From Methylorubrum zatmanii (GTDB taxonomy: Bacteria; Pseudomonadota; Alphaproteobacteria; Rhizobiales; Beijerinckiaceae): a stretch of 61,993 nucleotides of DNA. The DNA lies in contig NZ_NKUI01000076.1 in NCBI RefSeq assembly GCF_014845115.1, forward strand, positions 1 through 61,993. The letters are read 5' to 3'. The notes under the pieces were generated by a model, which saw only the letters and a list, made by a program, of their open reading frames with translations, was not told where the DNA came from and searched no databases. Both the position numbers and the translations under genes were made by a program. Every line of letters starts with the position of its first letter. Position 1 is the stretch's first letter. Below, piece by piece: positions 19,306-28,237 of the stretch.

Positions 19306-19592
19306 CGGAACTCGGCCCCTACGATTCGGCTGAATTCCTCGACACGGACGAGGCCGTTGCCGAGTATCTCGCTGCGGCCATTGAGGAGGGGGACGCCGTC
19401 CTATTCCGCCGCGCGCTCGGTGTCGCGGCACGGGCGCGCGGCATGACTCAGATCGCTCGTGAAGCGGGTCTGTCGCGGGAAAGCCTGTACCGGGCCTTGT
19501 CGGATGACGGCAACCCGAGCCTCGATACGGCCCTTCGGGTTCTCAACGCTCTCAATGTCCGGCTGACGGCCTTTGCCGTCACGCCTCAGTGA
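19302..19592 (+). CDS. HigA-like antitoxin with helix-turn-helix
   Basis: A 96-residue antitoxin of the HigA/DNA-binding prophage protein type. Its N-terminal part (DEAVAEYLAAAIEEGDAVLFRRALGVAARARG) is followed by a Cro/C1-type helix-turn-helix: MTQIAREAGLSRESLYRALS and PSLDTALRVLNALNVRL. It should neutralise the toxin and repress the operon through the palindrome at 18975-18992. Its last bases overlap the convergent DUF3578 gene by 14 bases. Confidence 0.88.
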   Translation: MTELGPYDSAEFLDTDEAVAEYLAAAIEEGDAVLFRRALGVAARARGMTQIAREAGLSRESLYRALSDDGNPSLDTALRVLNALNVRLTAFAVTPQ

Positions 19593-20181
19593 GGTCCAGC
19601 CCGCCCCGCGCCTTCAAGGCGCGGTAGGCCGCGATTCCTGTGGCGAGGTCGGTACGCAGGCGCCGCTCGTCGCCGAGGGCGTCGAGATCGTAGCTCAGGC
19701 CGAGGATATGCGCCGCCTCGTAACCTTCGGGCAACTCGCCGACGCTGCCGAGGCCGATCTCCGTCACCGGCAGCTTGTCCGCGAAATCGGACAGGCGCGC
19801 CCGCAACCGGTCGCCGCTCGCGCGCAGATGGCGGCCGGCTTGCGCTCCATGCTCGCGGATCGCCGCCACAGTCCCTTGAGCCAGGGAGAGATGCACCGCC
19901 TCCCGATGCGCGGGGAACAGGTAGACGAGGTAGAAGCCCCGCGTCGCGCTCGTCGTCACCGCCGGGTCGAACACCGCGAGCCAGGGGACGGCGGCCCAAT
20001 GCGTGCCGCGGCCGGGGCTTCCCTTGACGAGGAAGGGGCCTCCGAGCGGATCGAGCGCCCGGCGCAGCTCGTCCGGCGCACCCCTGCGGATCACATGCGC
20101 CAGGGGATGGCCGGCGGGCGGATCGAGGCGGGCGAGCGGATAGCCCTCGACGATGCGGCGCAGGGCGTGGCCGAGGCTCAC
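19579..20181 (-). CDS. DUF3578 (MrcB N-terminal-like) protein
   Basis: A 200-residue protein resembling DUF3578, the domain found at the N-terminus of some McrB-like restriction proteins and also alone. Key stretch: FLVKGSPGRGTHWAAVPWLAVFDPAVTTSATRGFYLVYLFPAHREAVHLSLAQGT. The domain is thought to recognise modified nucleic acid in the McrB context, but stand-alone copies have no assigned role. GTG 20181 overlaps the anmK stop as GTGA, so it is translationally coupled to a cell-wall recycling gene. No GTPase or nuclease partner is nearby. Confidence 0.7.
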   Translation of the reverse strand: MSLGHALRRIVEGYPLARLDPPAGHPLAHVIRRGAPDELRRALDPLGGPFLVKGSPGRGTHWAAVPWLAVFDPAVTTSATRGFYLVYLFPAHREAVHLSLAQGTVAAIREHGAQAGRHLRASGDRLRARLSDFADKLPVTEIGLGSVGELPEGYEAAHILGLSYDLDALGDERRLRTDLATGIAAYRALKARGGLDLTEA

Positions 20182-21311
20182 GGTTCGGAGACGATCCCGC
20201 CGGTGACCGGTGCGGCGACGCCCGTGGTCGTCGGAAAGGTGAGCGGCAAGCCGTCGAGGGCACGCAGGGCGAGGTAGGCAAAGGCTTGCGCCTCCAGAAA
20301 ATCCGAGGACCAGCCGATCGCGTCGGCGGTCGTCACCTCGGCCTTGAGGAGCCGCTCCAGCATCGCCATCAGCGTCCGATTCTTCGCGCCCCCGCCCCCG
20401 ACGATCCATCGGGTCGGGCGTTCGCCGGCGAAGGCGAGGCTTCGGGCGACCGCGTGGGCGGTGAAGGCGGTCAGCGTCGCCGCCCCGTCCTCGATCGTGA
20501 GATAGCCGGCGAGTTTGTGAGAGAACCAGTTCCGATCCAGTGATTTCGGCGGCGCGCGCAGGAGTAGCGGGTGGCCGAGCAGATTGTCGAGCAGCGCCTC
20601 GTCCACCGTGCCGCGGGCGGCGGTGTCGCCGCCGTCGTCGAAATCCCGGCCGGCGCGCTCCTTCATCCAGTCGTTGATCGGCCCATTGCCCGGCCCGGTA
20701 TCGAAGGCGAGCATGCCGCCGTTCGCATCGATCAGGGTCACGTTGGCGAGCCCGCCGATGTTGAGGATGCCGAGCGGACCGGTAAAGCCGGCGGCCTCCG
20801 CCAGGGCCCTGTGGAACACCGGCACCAGCGGGGCGCCCTGGCCGCCCTGGGCCACGTCGTTGGCGCGCAGATCGGACACGACGCGGATCCGCAGGCGCTT
20901 CGCCAGGGCCGCGCCGTCGCCGATCTGGACGGTCAGGCCGAGCTTGGGCCGGTGGATCACCGTCTGCCCGTGGAAGCCGACGACGTCGATCTCCTCGGGG
21001 CTCAGGCCGTTCCGATCCATGAAGCTTTCGACGGCCTCGGCATGGGCGCGGGTGACGAAGTCCTCCGCTTCCGCGAGGCGGCCCGGCCGGTCGGCGCGCG
21101 CCCGGATGCCCTCGGCATCGCGGGTCGCCTCGCGCAGCAGCGCCTTCTCGGCCTCGCCGTAGCCGCGATAGCCTGTCGGCCCGAGGGGCGCGACGAGACC
21201 GTTGGCGGATTTCACGACGCGCACGCGCTCGCCGTCGCTCTCGATCAGCGCCACGTCGATGCCGTCGAGGGAGGTGCCGCTCATCAGGCCGATTGCGCGC
21301 CTCATCGCCAT
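20178..21311 (-). CDS. anmK: Anhydro-N-acetylmuramic acid kinase
   Basis: A 377-residue sugar kinase that phosphorylates 1,6-anhydro-MurNAc released during peptidoglycan turnover. The opening IGLMSGTSLDGIDVAL is the AnmK signature. FHGQTVIHRP, NIGGLANVTL, FDTGPGNGPINDWM and WIVGGGGAKNRTLM are further conserved blocks of the ASKHA fold. Starts at 21311 or 21305 are both possible. The stop overlaps the start of the DUF3578 gene. Confidence 0.95.
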   Translation of the reverse strand: MAMRRAIGLMSGTSLDGIDVALIESDGERVRVVKSANGLVAPLGPTGYRGYGEAEKALLREATRDAEGIRARADRPGRLAEAEDFVTRAHAEAVESFMDRNGLSPEEIDVVGFHGQTVIHRPKLGLTVQIGDGAALAKRLRIRVVSDLRANDVAQGGQGAPLVPVFHRALAEAAGFTGPLGILNIGGLANVTLIDANGGMLAFDTGPGNGPINDWMKERAGRDFDDGGDTAARGTVDEALLDNLLGHPLLLRAPPKSLDRNWFSHKLAGYLTIEDGAATLTAFTAHAVARSLAFAGERPTRWIVGGGGAKNRTLMAMLERLLKAEVTTADAIGWSSDFLEAQAFAYLALRALDGLPLTFPTTTGVAAPVTGGIVSEP

Positions 21312-21454
21312 GCCAGCCGTCTCCGGTGTCCTTCCCCGTGCCTTTCGTGGCCCGCCCTGCTAAGAGCGCGCGCGAGCGCTGGCCCATACGGGGGCTAGCA
21401 TGCCGGGCGCGCCCCTGTCGCGCCGCTTAAAAAAGCCCGAGACCGAGCCTGACG

Positions 21455-22726
21455 ATGACCGCCGAGAGCTTCGCGCCGAAATCCGACTTCATCCGGGTGC
21501 TGCAGGAGCGCGGCTATATCCACCAAGCCTCCGACCTCGCCGGCATCGACGCCCTGGCGGCGGAGGGTGGGCTCACGACCTATACCGGCTACGATTGCAC
21601 GGCGGCCTCGCTCCATGTCGGCCACCTGCTCTCGATCATGATGCTGCACTGGCTGCAGCAGACCGGCGGCAGGCCCGTCGTGCTGATGGGTGGCGGCACC
21701 ACCCGCGTCGGCGACCCGTCCGGCCGCGACGAGACCCGCAAGATCCTGACCCTGGAGCAGATCGAGGCCAACAAGGAAGGGATCAAGAAGACCTTCTCGC
21801 GCTTCCTCTCCTTCGGCGAGGGCGGCGGCGAGGCGGTGATGGTCGACAACGCCGAGTGGCTGACCAAGCTCAACTACATCGAGATGCTGCGCGACATCGG
21901 CCGGCATTTCTCCGTCAACCGCATGATGTCGATGGACAGCGTCCGGCTTCGGCTGGAGCGCGACCAGGAACTGTCGTTCCTGGAATTCAACTACATGATC
22001 CTTCAGTCCTACGACTTCGTCGAGCTGAACCGCCGCTTCGGCACCCGCCTGCAGATGGGCGGCTCGGATCAGTGGGGCAACATCGTCAACGGCATCGACC
22101 TCGGCCGCCGCATGGGCACGCCGCAGCTCTACGGCCTGACCTGCCCGCTGCTCACCACCGCCTCCGGCGCCAAGATGGGCAAGACCGCCGCCGGCGCCGT
22201 CTGGCTCGATGCGGGCATGCTCAGCGCCTACGATTACTGGCAGTTCTGGCGGAACACCGAGGATGCGGACGTCGCCCGCTTCCTCAAGCTGTTCACGCTG
22301 CTGCCGCTCTCCGAGATCGACCGGCTCGCCGCGCTTCAGGGCGCCGAGATCAACGAGGCCAAGGCGATCCTGGCCACCGAGGCGACGCGGCTGATGCACG
22401 GCACCGAGGCCGCCGAGCAGGCGGCCGAGACCGCCCGCAAGACCTTCGTCGAGGGCACGCTCGCGGCGTCGCTGCCGAGCGTCGCCGTCCCGCGGTCGGT
22501 GCTGGAGGCCGGTCTCGGCGTGCTCACCGCCTTCGGCCCGGAGCATGCCAAGCTCGTCCCCTCGACCAGCGAGGCGCGCCGGCAGATCAAGGGCGGCGGC
22601 CTGCGGGTCAACGACGTGCAGGTCAGCGACGAGAAGGCGGTGCTGGGCCTCTCCGACCTGACGGCGGAGGGTGTGATCAAGCTGTCCTTCGGGCGCAAGA
22701 AGCACGTGCTGCTGCGGCCGGAATAG
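21455..22726 (+). CDS. tyrS: Tyrosyl-tRNA synthetase
   Basis: A 423-residue class I aminoacyl-tRNA synthetase of the bacterial TyrRS type. It has the HIGH-equivalent LHVGHLL, the tyrosine-pocket block [18 protein letters not shown] and the KMSKS-equivalent KMGKT. A C-terminal S4 RNA-binding domain reads [19 protein letters not shown]. The length and domain order are normal. It is followed by a GC-rich hairpin shared with the convergent AsmA-like gene. Confidence 0.97.
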   Translation: MTAESFAPKSDFIRVLQERGYIHQASDLAGIDALAAEGGLTTYTGYDCTAASLHVGHLLSIMMLHWLQQTGGRPVVLMGGGTTRVGDPSGRDETRKILTLEQIEANKEGIKKTFSRFLSFGEGGGEAVMVDNAEWLTKLNYIEMLRDIGRHFSVNRMMSMDSVRLRLERDQELSFLEFNYMILQSYDFVELNRRFGTRLQMGGSDQWGNIVNGIDLGRRMGTPQLYGLTCPLLTTASGAKMGKTAAGAVWLDAGMLSAYDYWQFWRNTEDADVARFLKLFTLLPLSEIDRLAALQGAEINEAKAILATEATRLMHGTEAAEQAAETARKTFVEGTLAASLPSVAVPRSVLEAGLGVLTAFGPEHAKLVPSTSEARRQIKGGGLRVNDVQVSDEKAVLGLSDLTAEGVIKLSFGRKKHVLLRPE

Positions 22727-22729
22727 GCC

Positions 22730-22749
22730 GGGGCCGGCCTTCCGGCCCC
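22730..22749. terminator. Hairpin between tyrS and the AsmA-like gene
   Basis: GGGGCCGG (22730-22737) and CCGGCCCC (22742-22749) form a perfect 8-bp stem with a CCTT loop. It lies 3 bases after the tyrS stop, between convergent genes. No U-tract is present. Confidence 0.6.
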
Positions 22750-22784
22750 ACGCCAGCCCCTCCGGGCGCCGGCCGACGATGGGG

Positions 22785-25700
22785 CTACTGCCCCTCCTGA
22801 GACCCGCCATTGGCGAAGGCGTCGCCGCCGCCCGCGCCGAACAGCTTGCGCAGGAAGCCGGGGGCCACCGCCGAGAGCGGGTTCACGCTCACCGTCGGCT
22901 TCGCGATCGGTCCCGACACGGCGAAATTGACCGCGAACAGGCCCTCGTTGCTGCCGCCCGCCAGCAACGGGCCGAACAGCGGAACCTGGGCCACCACGTT
23001 GTTGAGCCCGTAGAGCGGCACGAAGGTGCCGTCGATCTGGGTGCGCTCCTTGGCGGTGTCGAGCCATCCGCTCGCGGTGAAGCCCATGGCCGGGTTGGAG
23101 ATCGCCGCATCGGTGAAGCTGACCCGCGAGCCGGTGCGGGTGAAGTTCGCCCGCATCTTGTCGAAGCCGACATCGTTGGCATTGGCCGCCGCCCGCCGTC
23201 CGTCCGCGGGCGGCGGCGCCTGGGCGACGATGCTCGACAGGGCGGGCTCGTTGCGCAGGGCGAAATCCTTGATCTGCACCACGCCGGCCTGCGGGCCGTC
23301 GGTGAGATAGACGTTCAGCATCAGCCGGCCACCATACATCCGCTTGTAGATGTCGAGGAAGCGCAGCGTCGCGCCGGAATCGGCGGATTCGAGGGTGAGC
23401 AGCGGCTGCCCGCGCTCGGCCCTGACCACGGCGTTGAGCGGAGACGCGCCGAAGCGGCCCTTGAACTGGGCGCTGCGCAGGTCGCCGCTCTTGAAACTGG
23501 CTTTGAGGGTCGCGTTGGTGAGCGACTCACCGTTGAAACCGGCGAGGATGCTGGCGGCGACGTCGGCCTCGATATCCTTGCCCGCATCCTTGCCGCCCTT
23601 CTCGTCCGGGCCGGTCATGCTCTTGAGGAAAGGGCGCGCGTCGATCACGGCGCCCTTCACCGCCACCTTGTAGGACGAGCCCGCCCGGTCGAGGCTGACC
23701 CGCATGTCGTCCCCCGGCGAGAGCTTGAAGGTGGTGAAATCGGCCCGCTCCAGATTGCCCTCGGCCGAGATCGTGGCGCTGCCCCGCGCCTGGGCGGTGC
23801 CCGCGTCGAGGGCGATGTCGCGCAGTTCCATTAGGCCGCCGGCGGCCTCGGTCAGGGTGAGGCCGAGGCGCGCGGCCTTGCCCGAGGGTTTGCTCCAGCC
23901 GGGGACGAGCCCGTTGATCGAGGCCCGGGTCAGGTCCGCCTCGATCCGGGCCGGCGCCTTGCCGGCGGAAGCGGGACGTCCCACCGGCACCACCACCCGA
24001 GCCGGGATGACGCCGCCGAGCTGGGGCGCCGTGGGCAGGCCGCGCTTGGCGCGGAAGGCGTCGTCGAGGCTCGCGGTCACCACGGCCTCGCCTGGGCTGC
24101 CGGGCTTGGGCTGCTTGAGATCGATCGCGATCGGCGCGCCGAGCAGCCGGCCGTCGCCCTTCAGGGAAAAGCCGTTGCGGTCGTAGGACAGGGCGAACCG
24201 GCCCGCCTCGAAACGATCCTTGCCGAGCGCCTTCTCCATGCTGAGGTCGGTGAGCGTGCCGGTGAGCGTCACCGGCATCTCGGCGAGGTCGGGGACGTGC
24301 TTGAGGTCGATCGGCACGTCGATACGCAGATCCGCCCTGCCCCTGATCGCGGCGGGATCGATGTCGGCGCCGGTCAGACCCTTGAACATGCGGGTTTCGA
24401 GGAGGGCGGCCAGCGAATCGGCGCTGCCGGAGAGGCGCAGGCCGAGCTGGGCGAGCACCTTCTCCGGTTGCGGGTCGCGGATCAGGAAGGAGGCGTCCGA
24501 GATCGTCAGCACCCGCGTGTCCGACAGGCGGATCTCGGCGGTGGCGTTCTGGATCGTCGTGGTGCGCCCGGTGACGAGGCCGGAGACCCGGCCGCCGCTC
24601 AGGGGCGGCGCGTCCTGCGAGATGGCGAGCACCGCGTCCGACATCGCGAAGCTGGCCTTGAGCGCCTGGTCCGGCATCGGATCGCCGCGGGTGGCCGCGG
24701 CGAGTTCCGGGCCGCTCATATCGACCTGGATGTCGGCCTGCTCGAGCCGCCCGCTGCGCAGCTCGGCGACGAGATAATTGCGCACGGCCGGCGCGATGTT
24801 GTCCGGCCAGAGCCGCAGGGCGGTGCGGCCATCGGTGTCGCTGGCGGCGATATGCAGGGTGAGGCCGTCATCGTCGGCGGTCGTGCCGACCGTGCCGCTG
24901 AGGCGGCCGTTCACGCCCTTCCCGGTGAGGGTGATCGCATCGATGTTCACGCCGCCGTTGCGGCCGCTGAATCGCCCCGTGACCTCACCGATGCGGAAGG
25001 ACGGGTCGGTTCGGGCGGCGCCGCGCAGCAGCACGTCCCGCCCGTCGATCGCCAGGGTCCACGCCTCCTCTGCGCCGTGGGGGCCGATGGCGAAGGCGCC
25101 GGTGAAATGGGCGTCGTTGCCGCCGCCCTTGTAGTCGATGGCCGAGATGTCGAGGGCGCGCCGGGTCTCGTCCCAGCTCGCCTCGGCGCGCAACTGGTCG
25201 ATGACGACAGGGTTGAAGTCCTTCTCATCGATGAGGAACAGGCCCTCGCCGGTCTTCACCTCCGCCTTCATCGTCTCCAGGCGCCCGCCGGCCAGCACCA
25301 CATCGGCCTTGGCCGACAGCTTCAGGTCGGTCTCCACCGGTAGCTTCGAATGGCCGGAGAGCAGCAGCAGATCGCTGACGGGCAGGTCGTCCAGGGTGAT
25401 GACGCCCGCGCGCCGCCCCTCCCCCGCCTCGTGGACGCGGCCGCCGAAGCGCCATTCACCGTTGGGTCCGTCGATGCGCAGCTCGAACACCCGCGCGCCG
25501 TCATTGGCGCCGCGGCGGAACAGGCCGTTCACCCGCTCGAAGCTGGCTTGGTGGCGGGCATCGTCGACCAGCGTCAGGCGCCCGTTGGTGATCCGCGCCC
25601 GGTCGAGGGCGCCGATGACGCCGGCCGGGTCGAGAACCACGCCGAAGATCGAGGCGACCGCCGCCGAGACCGGCGAGACCGTGCCGCGGGTGGCGTCCAC

Positions 25701-26222
25701 GCTCGGCAGGGTGTGCGGCTTGGCCGCGTCGGCCTGGGTCGGCGCCGAGGCGGCGAAGGCGATCGAGCCGTCGTCATGGACGAGGGCGGTCATCTGGATG
25801 TCGCGGAACTCGATGGAGCGCGGCTGCACCGAGAGGCGCAGCAGGGCCCAGGTGTCGAGGCTGACCACCGCCAGGGGTGCGCGCACCACCAGGGCGCCTT
25901 CCGGATTGTAGACGTCGAGTCCGCCGACCCGCAGGGCGAGGGAGGATTCGGAATCGAGTTCGAGGGCGCTGTCGCGCAATTCCACCCGCCAGCCTTCGCC
26001 GAAGCGGCCGGCAACCGCCTCCGACACCTGACGGGTCAGGCCGTCGACGCGGACCGGCCCCTGCGACAGCCGCAGGACCAGAAGCCCGCTGCTCAACCCG
26101 ACGAGGAAGACGAGGAGCATCGCGCCCCACAGGAGCGGGCGCCGCCGCCGCGGCGCCTTGCAGGGAGGCGGTGCCTTCTCCACCGCCGCCTGGAGCAGGG
26201 TCCTGGCCGTTTCCTGATCCAT
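22785..26222 (-). CDS. Large AsmA-like / DUF3971 (YhdP-type) envelope protein
   Basis: A protein of about 1145 residues with an N-terminal cytosolic tail, one transmembrane helix (about residues 28-52) and a very long periplasmic region. The region is rich in beta-strand repeats, with DUF3971 in the first half and an AsmA-like C-terminal domain (GARVFELRIDGPNGEW, LARLSGSADSLAALLETRMFKGLTG, VQIKDFALRNEP, YGLNNVVAQVPLFGPLLAGGSNEGLFAVNFAVSG). YhdP/TamB-type proteins form bridge-like conduits for phospholipid movement to the outer membrane. ATG 26222 is preferred over GTG 26225. The gene is long and intact. Confidence 0.85.
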   Translation of the reverse strand: MDQETARTLLQAAVEKAPPPCKAPRRRRPLLWGAMLLVFLVGLSSGLLVLRLSQGPVRVDGLTRQVSEAVAGRFGEGWRVELRDSALELDSESSLALRVGGLDVYNPEGALVVRAPLAVVSLDTWALLRLSVQPRSIEFRDIQMTALVHDDGSIAFAASAPTQADAAKPHTLPSVDATRGTVSPVSAAVASIFGVVLDPAGVIGALDRARITNGRLTLVDDARHQASFERVNGLFRRGANDGARVFELRIDGPNGEWRFGGRVHEAGEGRRAGVITLDDLPVSDLLLLSGHSKLPVETDLKLSAKADVVLAGGRLETMKAEVKTGEGLFLIDEKDFNPVVIDQLRAEASWDETRRALDISAIDYKGGGNDAHFTGAFAIGPHGAEEAWTLAIDGRDVLLRGAARTDPSFRIGEVTGRFSGRNGGVNIDAITLTGKGVNGRLSGTVGTTADDDGLTLHIAASDTDGRTALRLWPDNIAPAVRNYLVAELRSGRLEQADIQVDMSGPELAAATRGDPMPDQALKASFAMSDAVLAISQDAPPLSGGRVSGLVTGRTTTIQNATAEIRLSDTRVLTISDASFLIRDPQPEKVLAQLGLRLSGSADSLAALLETRMFKGLTGADIDPAAIRGRADLRIDVPIDLKHVPDLAEMPVTLTGTLTDLSMEKALGKDRFEAGRFALSYDRNGFSLKGDGRLLGAPIAIDLKQPKPGSPGEAVVTASLDDAFRAKRGLPTAPQLGGVIPARVVVPVGRPASAGKAPARIEADLTRASINGLVPGWSKPSGKAARLGLTLTEAAGGLMELRDIALDAGTAQARGSATISAEGNLERADFTTFKLSPGDDMRVSLDRAGSSYKVAVKGAVIDARPFLKSMTGPDEKGGKDAGKDIEADVAASILAGFNGESLTNATLKASFKSGDLRSAQFKGRFGASPLNAVVRAERGQPLLTLESADSGATLRFLDIYKRMYGGRLMLNVYLTDGPQAGVVQIKDFALRNEPALSSIVAQAPPPADGRRAAANANDVGFDKMRANFTRTGSRVSFTDAAISNPAMGFTASGWLDTAKERTQIDGTFVPLYGLNNVVAQVPLFGPLLAGGSNEGLFAVNFAVSGPIAKPTVSVNPLSAVAPGFLRKLFGAGGGDAFANGGSQEGQ

Positions 26223-26372
26223 CACTCGTTCGCTGCTGCACCCGTTGGGTCGGGCGGAGGTCGGTTCGCCGCGGCGTTCTTTCCTCAGGATTCGGCCTCT
26301 CCGGCATGGCGTGTCCGGAGCGATGCGTGCATCAGTTCAGGCACACCATCAATCGGCCGAAAGGAAGGCGAG

Positions 26373-26840
26373 ATGCCGCTTGAGCCCGGCGATGCCGCTC
26401 CACTATTCTCGTTACCCGGAGCTGGGGGTGAGACCATCTCCCTGGAAACTCTGCGCGGTCACAAGATCGTGCTTTATTTCTACCCCAAGGACGACACCAG
26501 CGGCTGCACCCTGGAGGCACAGGGTTTCAATGCCCAGGCTGAGGCCTTCGCCGAAGCCGGGGCGCGGGTGATCGGCGTCTCGCCCGATTCCGTGAAGAGC
26601 CACGACAAGTTCCGGGCGAAGTACGGACTGACCTTTCCCCTGGCTTCCGACGAGACCAAGTCGATGCTCGAGGCCTACGGGGTCTGGGTCGAGAAGAGCA
26701 TGTATGGCCGCAAGTATATGGGCGTGGAGCGCACCACCCTGCTGATCGACCGCGAGGGCGGCATCGCGCGGATCTGGCGCAAGGTGAAGGTGCCGGGCCA
26801 TGTCGAGGAGGTGCTGGAGGCGGTTCGCGCCCTGGCCTGA
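26373..26840 (+). CDS. bcp: Thioredoxin-dependent peroxiredoxin (Bcp/PrxQ family)
   Basis: A 155-residue peroxiredoxin that reduces hydroperoxides. The peroxidatic cysteine is Cys45 in YPKDDTSGCTLEAQGF. The resolving cysteine usual in this family, five residues later, is replaced by Gln50, so this looks like a 1-Cys-type Bcp, or one using a different resolving thiol. Other conserved blocks are VIGVSPDSVKSHDKF and the catalytic arginine in GVERTTLLID. AAGGAAGG about 6 bases before the ATG supports this start. Confidence 0.93.
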   Translation: MPLEPGDAAPLFSLPGAGGETISLETLRGHKIVLYFYPKDDTSGCTLEAQGFNAQAEAFAEAGARVIGVSPDSVKSHDKFRAKYGLTFPLASDETKSMLEAYGVWVEKSMYGRKYMGVERTTLLIDREGGIARIWRKVKVPGHVEEVLEAVRALA

Positions 26841-26920
26841 TTCCGTCTCTTGGCGTCCCGGCTCTCGTCCGGGCTGCCGGAATTCAGTCTCAGCCTTCCT
26901 TAACCCTAATCGAGTGTGAT

Positions 26921-26946
26921 CGTCGGACGTCCTCGAACGTCCGACG
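26921..26946 (+). promoter_or_regulatory. 10-bp perfect inverted repeat abutting the M23 peptidase start
   Basis: CGTCGGACGT (26921-26930) and ACGTCCGACG (26937-26946) are perfect inverted copies around CCTCGA. The right arm ends 4 bases before the start codon and occupies the place of a Shine-Dalgarno. It could be an operator or an mRNA hairpin limiting translation. Confidence 0.6.
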
Positions 26947-26950
26947 CGTC

Positions 26951-28126
26951 ATGCCATCGACTGCCTGGGCCGGCCGCGCCACCGGCTTCCGCCTTCCCTC
27001 CGAGCGACTCCTCGTCCGTCTCCTCGGCATCGGTTTCGCCCTCGCCATCCTCTGGGCGGGAGCGGCGAGCTATTACCTCGTCTTTCACGACGAGATGCTG
27101 GCCCGCTTCGTCTCGCGCCAGAGCGCGATGCAGTTCGCCTACGAGGAGCGCCTCGGCGCGCTGCAACGGGCCCTCGACCGGTCGGCCCTGGACCGTCAGG
27201 CTGCCCGGGGCAGCCTTGAGAGCCGTCTCGCGGCGCTCGCGGAGCGGCAGAGCCTGATCGAGGCCCGCCAGGGCCAGATCTCGGGGCTCGTCGGTGCGGT
27301 GGCCCCAGTCGAGACGGTCCAGCCCCTCTCGTCGGCGGCGGCCGAGTCGGCGCCGCGCCACTTGAAGCCGTTTCCGACGCCGGACCTTCGCAAGAGCGCG
27401 GATGACCGGGCCGAGGCCGCCGAGCACGGATCGGCCGTGCGCCTGACCCGGCTGGAGCAGGCCCTCGACCGGGTCGCCACCGCGCAATCCCACGCCGTCG
27501 CCGAAGTCGCGCGCCGGGCCGGATCCAGTGCCGGACGCTTTCGCGATCTGATCGCCCGCACCGGTCTCTCGCCGGCAAGGTTCGAGTCGCAGGCGGCAGG
27601 AACCGGTGGCCCACTGGTGCCCCTGAACGGTGATGCCTTCGACCGGGGCCTGGCCGATGCCCGGCGGCAGATCGAGGAGGAGACGCATCTGCGCCGGGTC
27701 GCCGCCGCCCTCCCCTTCCGCCAGCCGATCCCCGGTGATCTCGCTTTCACCAGTGCCTTCGGGGCGCGACTCGATCCGTTCACCCGTGGTTATGCCCTGC
27801 ATACCGGCGTGGACATGCGCGCCGAATCGGGGGCTCCGGTTCGTGCCACCGCCGCCGGCCGGGTGACGGCGGCCGATTATGCCGGCGGCTACGGCAACAT
27901 GGTCGAGGTCGATCACGGCCGCGGGCTCGTCACCCGCTACGCGCATCTGTCGGGCTACGCCGTCTCGGTCGGCCAGCGTGTCGAGGCGGGGACGGTGGTG
28001 GGCTTCGCCGGCTCGACCGGCCGCTCCACCGGCAGCCACCTGCATTACGAGACCCGCATCGACGGCGAACCGGTCGATCCGCAGCGTTTCCTGCAGGCCG
28101 GGGCGCAGCTGGTTTTCGCGGATTGA
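26951..28126 (+). CDS. M23 family (LytM-domain) peptidase, membrane-anchored
   Basis: A 391-residue envelope protein with one N-terminal transmembrane helix (about residues 25-47). A coiled-coil-prone region (about 60-235) follows, then a C-terminal LytM/M23 domain. The zinc-site motifs HTGVDM and GSHLHYE are intact, with RYAHLSGYAV between them, so endopeptidase activity on peptidoglycan cross-links is plausible. ATG 26951 has no Shine-Dalgarno; a perfect inverted repeat sits directly before it. A TTAACCCTAAT element lies 41 bases upstream. Confidence 0.9.
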   Translation: MPSTAWAGRATGFRLPSERLLVRLLGIGFALAILWAGAASYYLVFHDEMLARFVSRQSAMQFAYEERLGALQRALDRSALDRQAARGSLESRLAALAERQSLIEARQGQISGLVGAVAPVETVQPLSSAAAESAPRHLKPFPTPDLRKSADDRAEAAEHGSAVRLTRLEQALDRVATAQSHAVAEVARRAGSSAGRFRDLIARTGLSPARFESQAAGTGGPLVPLNGDAFDRGLADARRQIEEETHLRRVAAALPFRQPIPGDLAFTSAFGARLDPFTRGYALHTGVDMRAESGAPVRATAAGRVTAADYAGGYGNMVEVDHGRGLVTRYAHLSGYAVSVGQRVEAGTVVGFAGSTGRSTGSHLHYETRIDGEPVDPQRFLQAGAQLVFAD

Positions 28127-28196
28127 GGCCGCTCGGCCTCACGCCGCCATCGCAGCCCCCGTCATCGCTTCGTCTTCGTCTCGCGTTACCTGAGGC

Positions 28197-28221
28197 GGAT
28201 CCCGACACAGAGCCGGGATCC
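28197..28221. terminator. Hairpin between M23 peptidase and prfB
   Basis: GGATCCCG (28197-28204) and CGGGATCC (28214-28221) form a perfect 8-bp stem with a 9-base loop. It lies between the convergent M23 gene and prfB, 16 bases after the prfB stop. Confidence 0.6.
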
Positions 28222-28237
28222 GAACTCAGCTCCGGCC

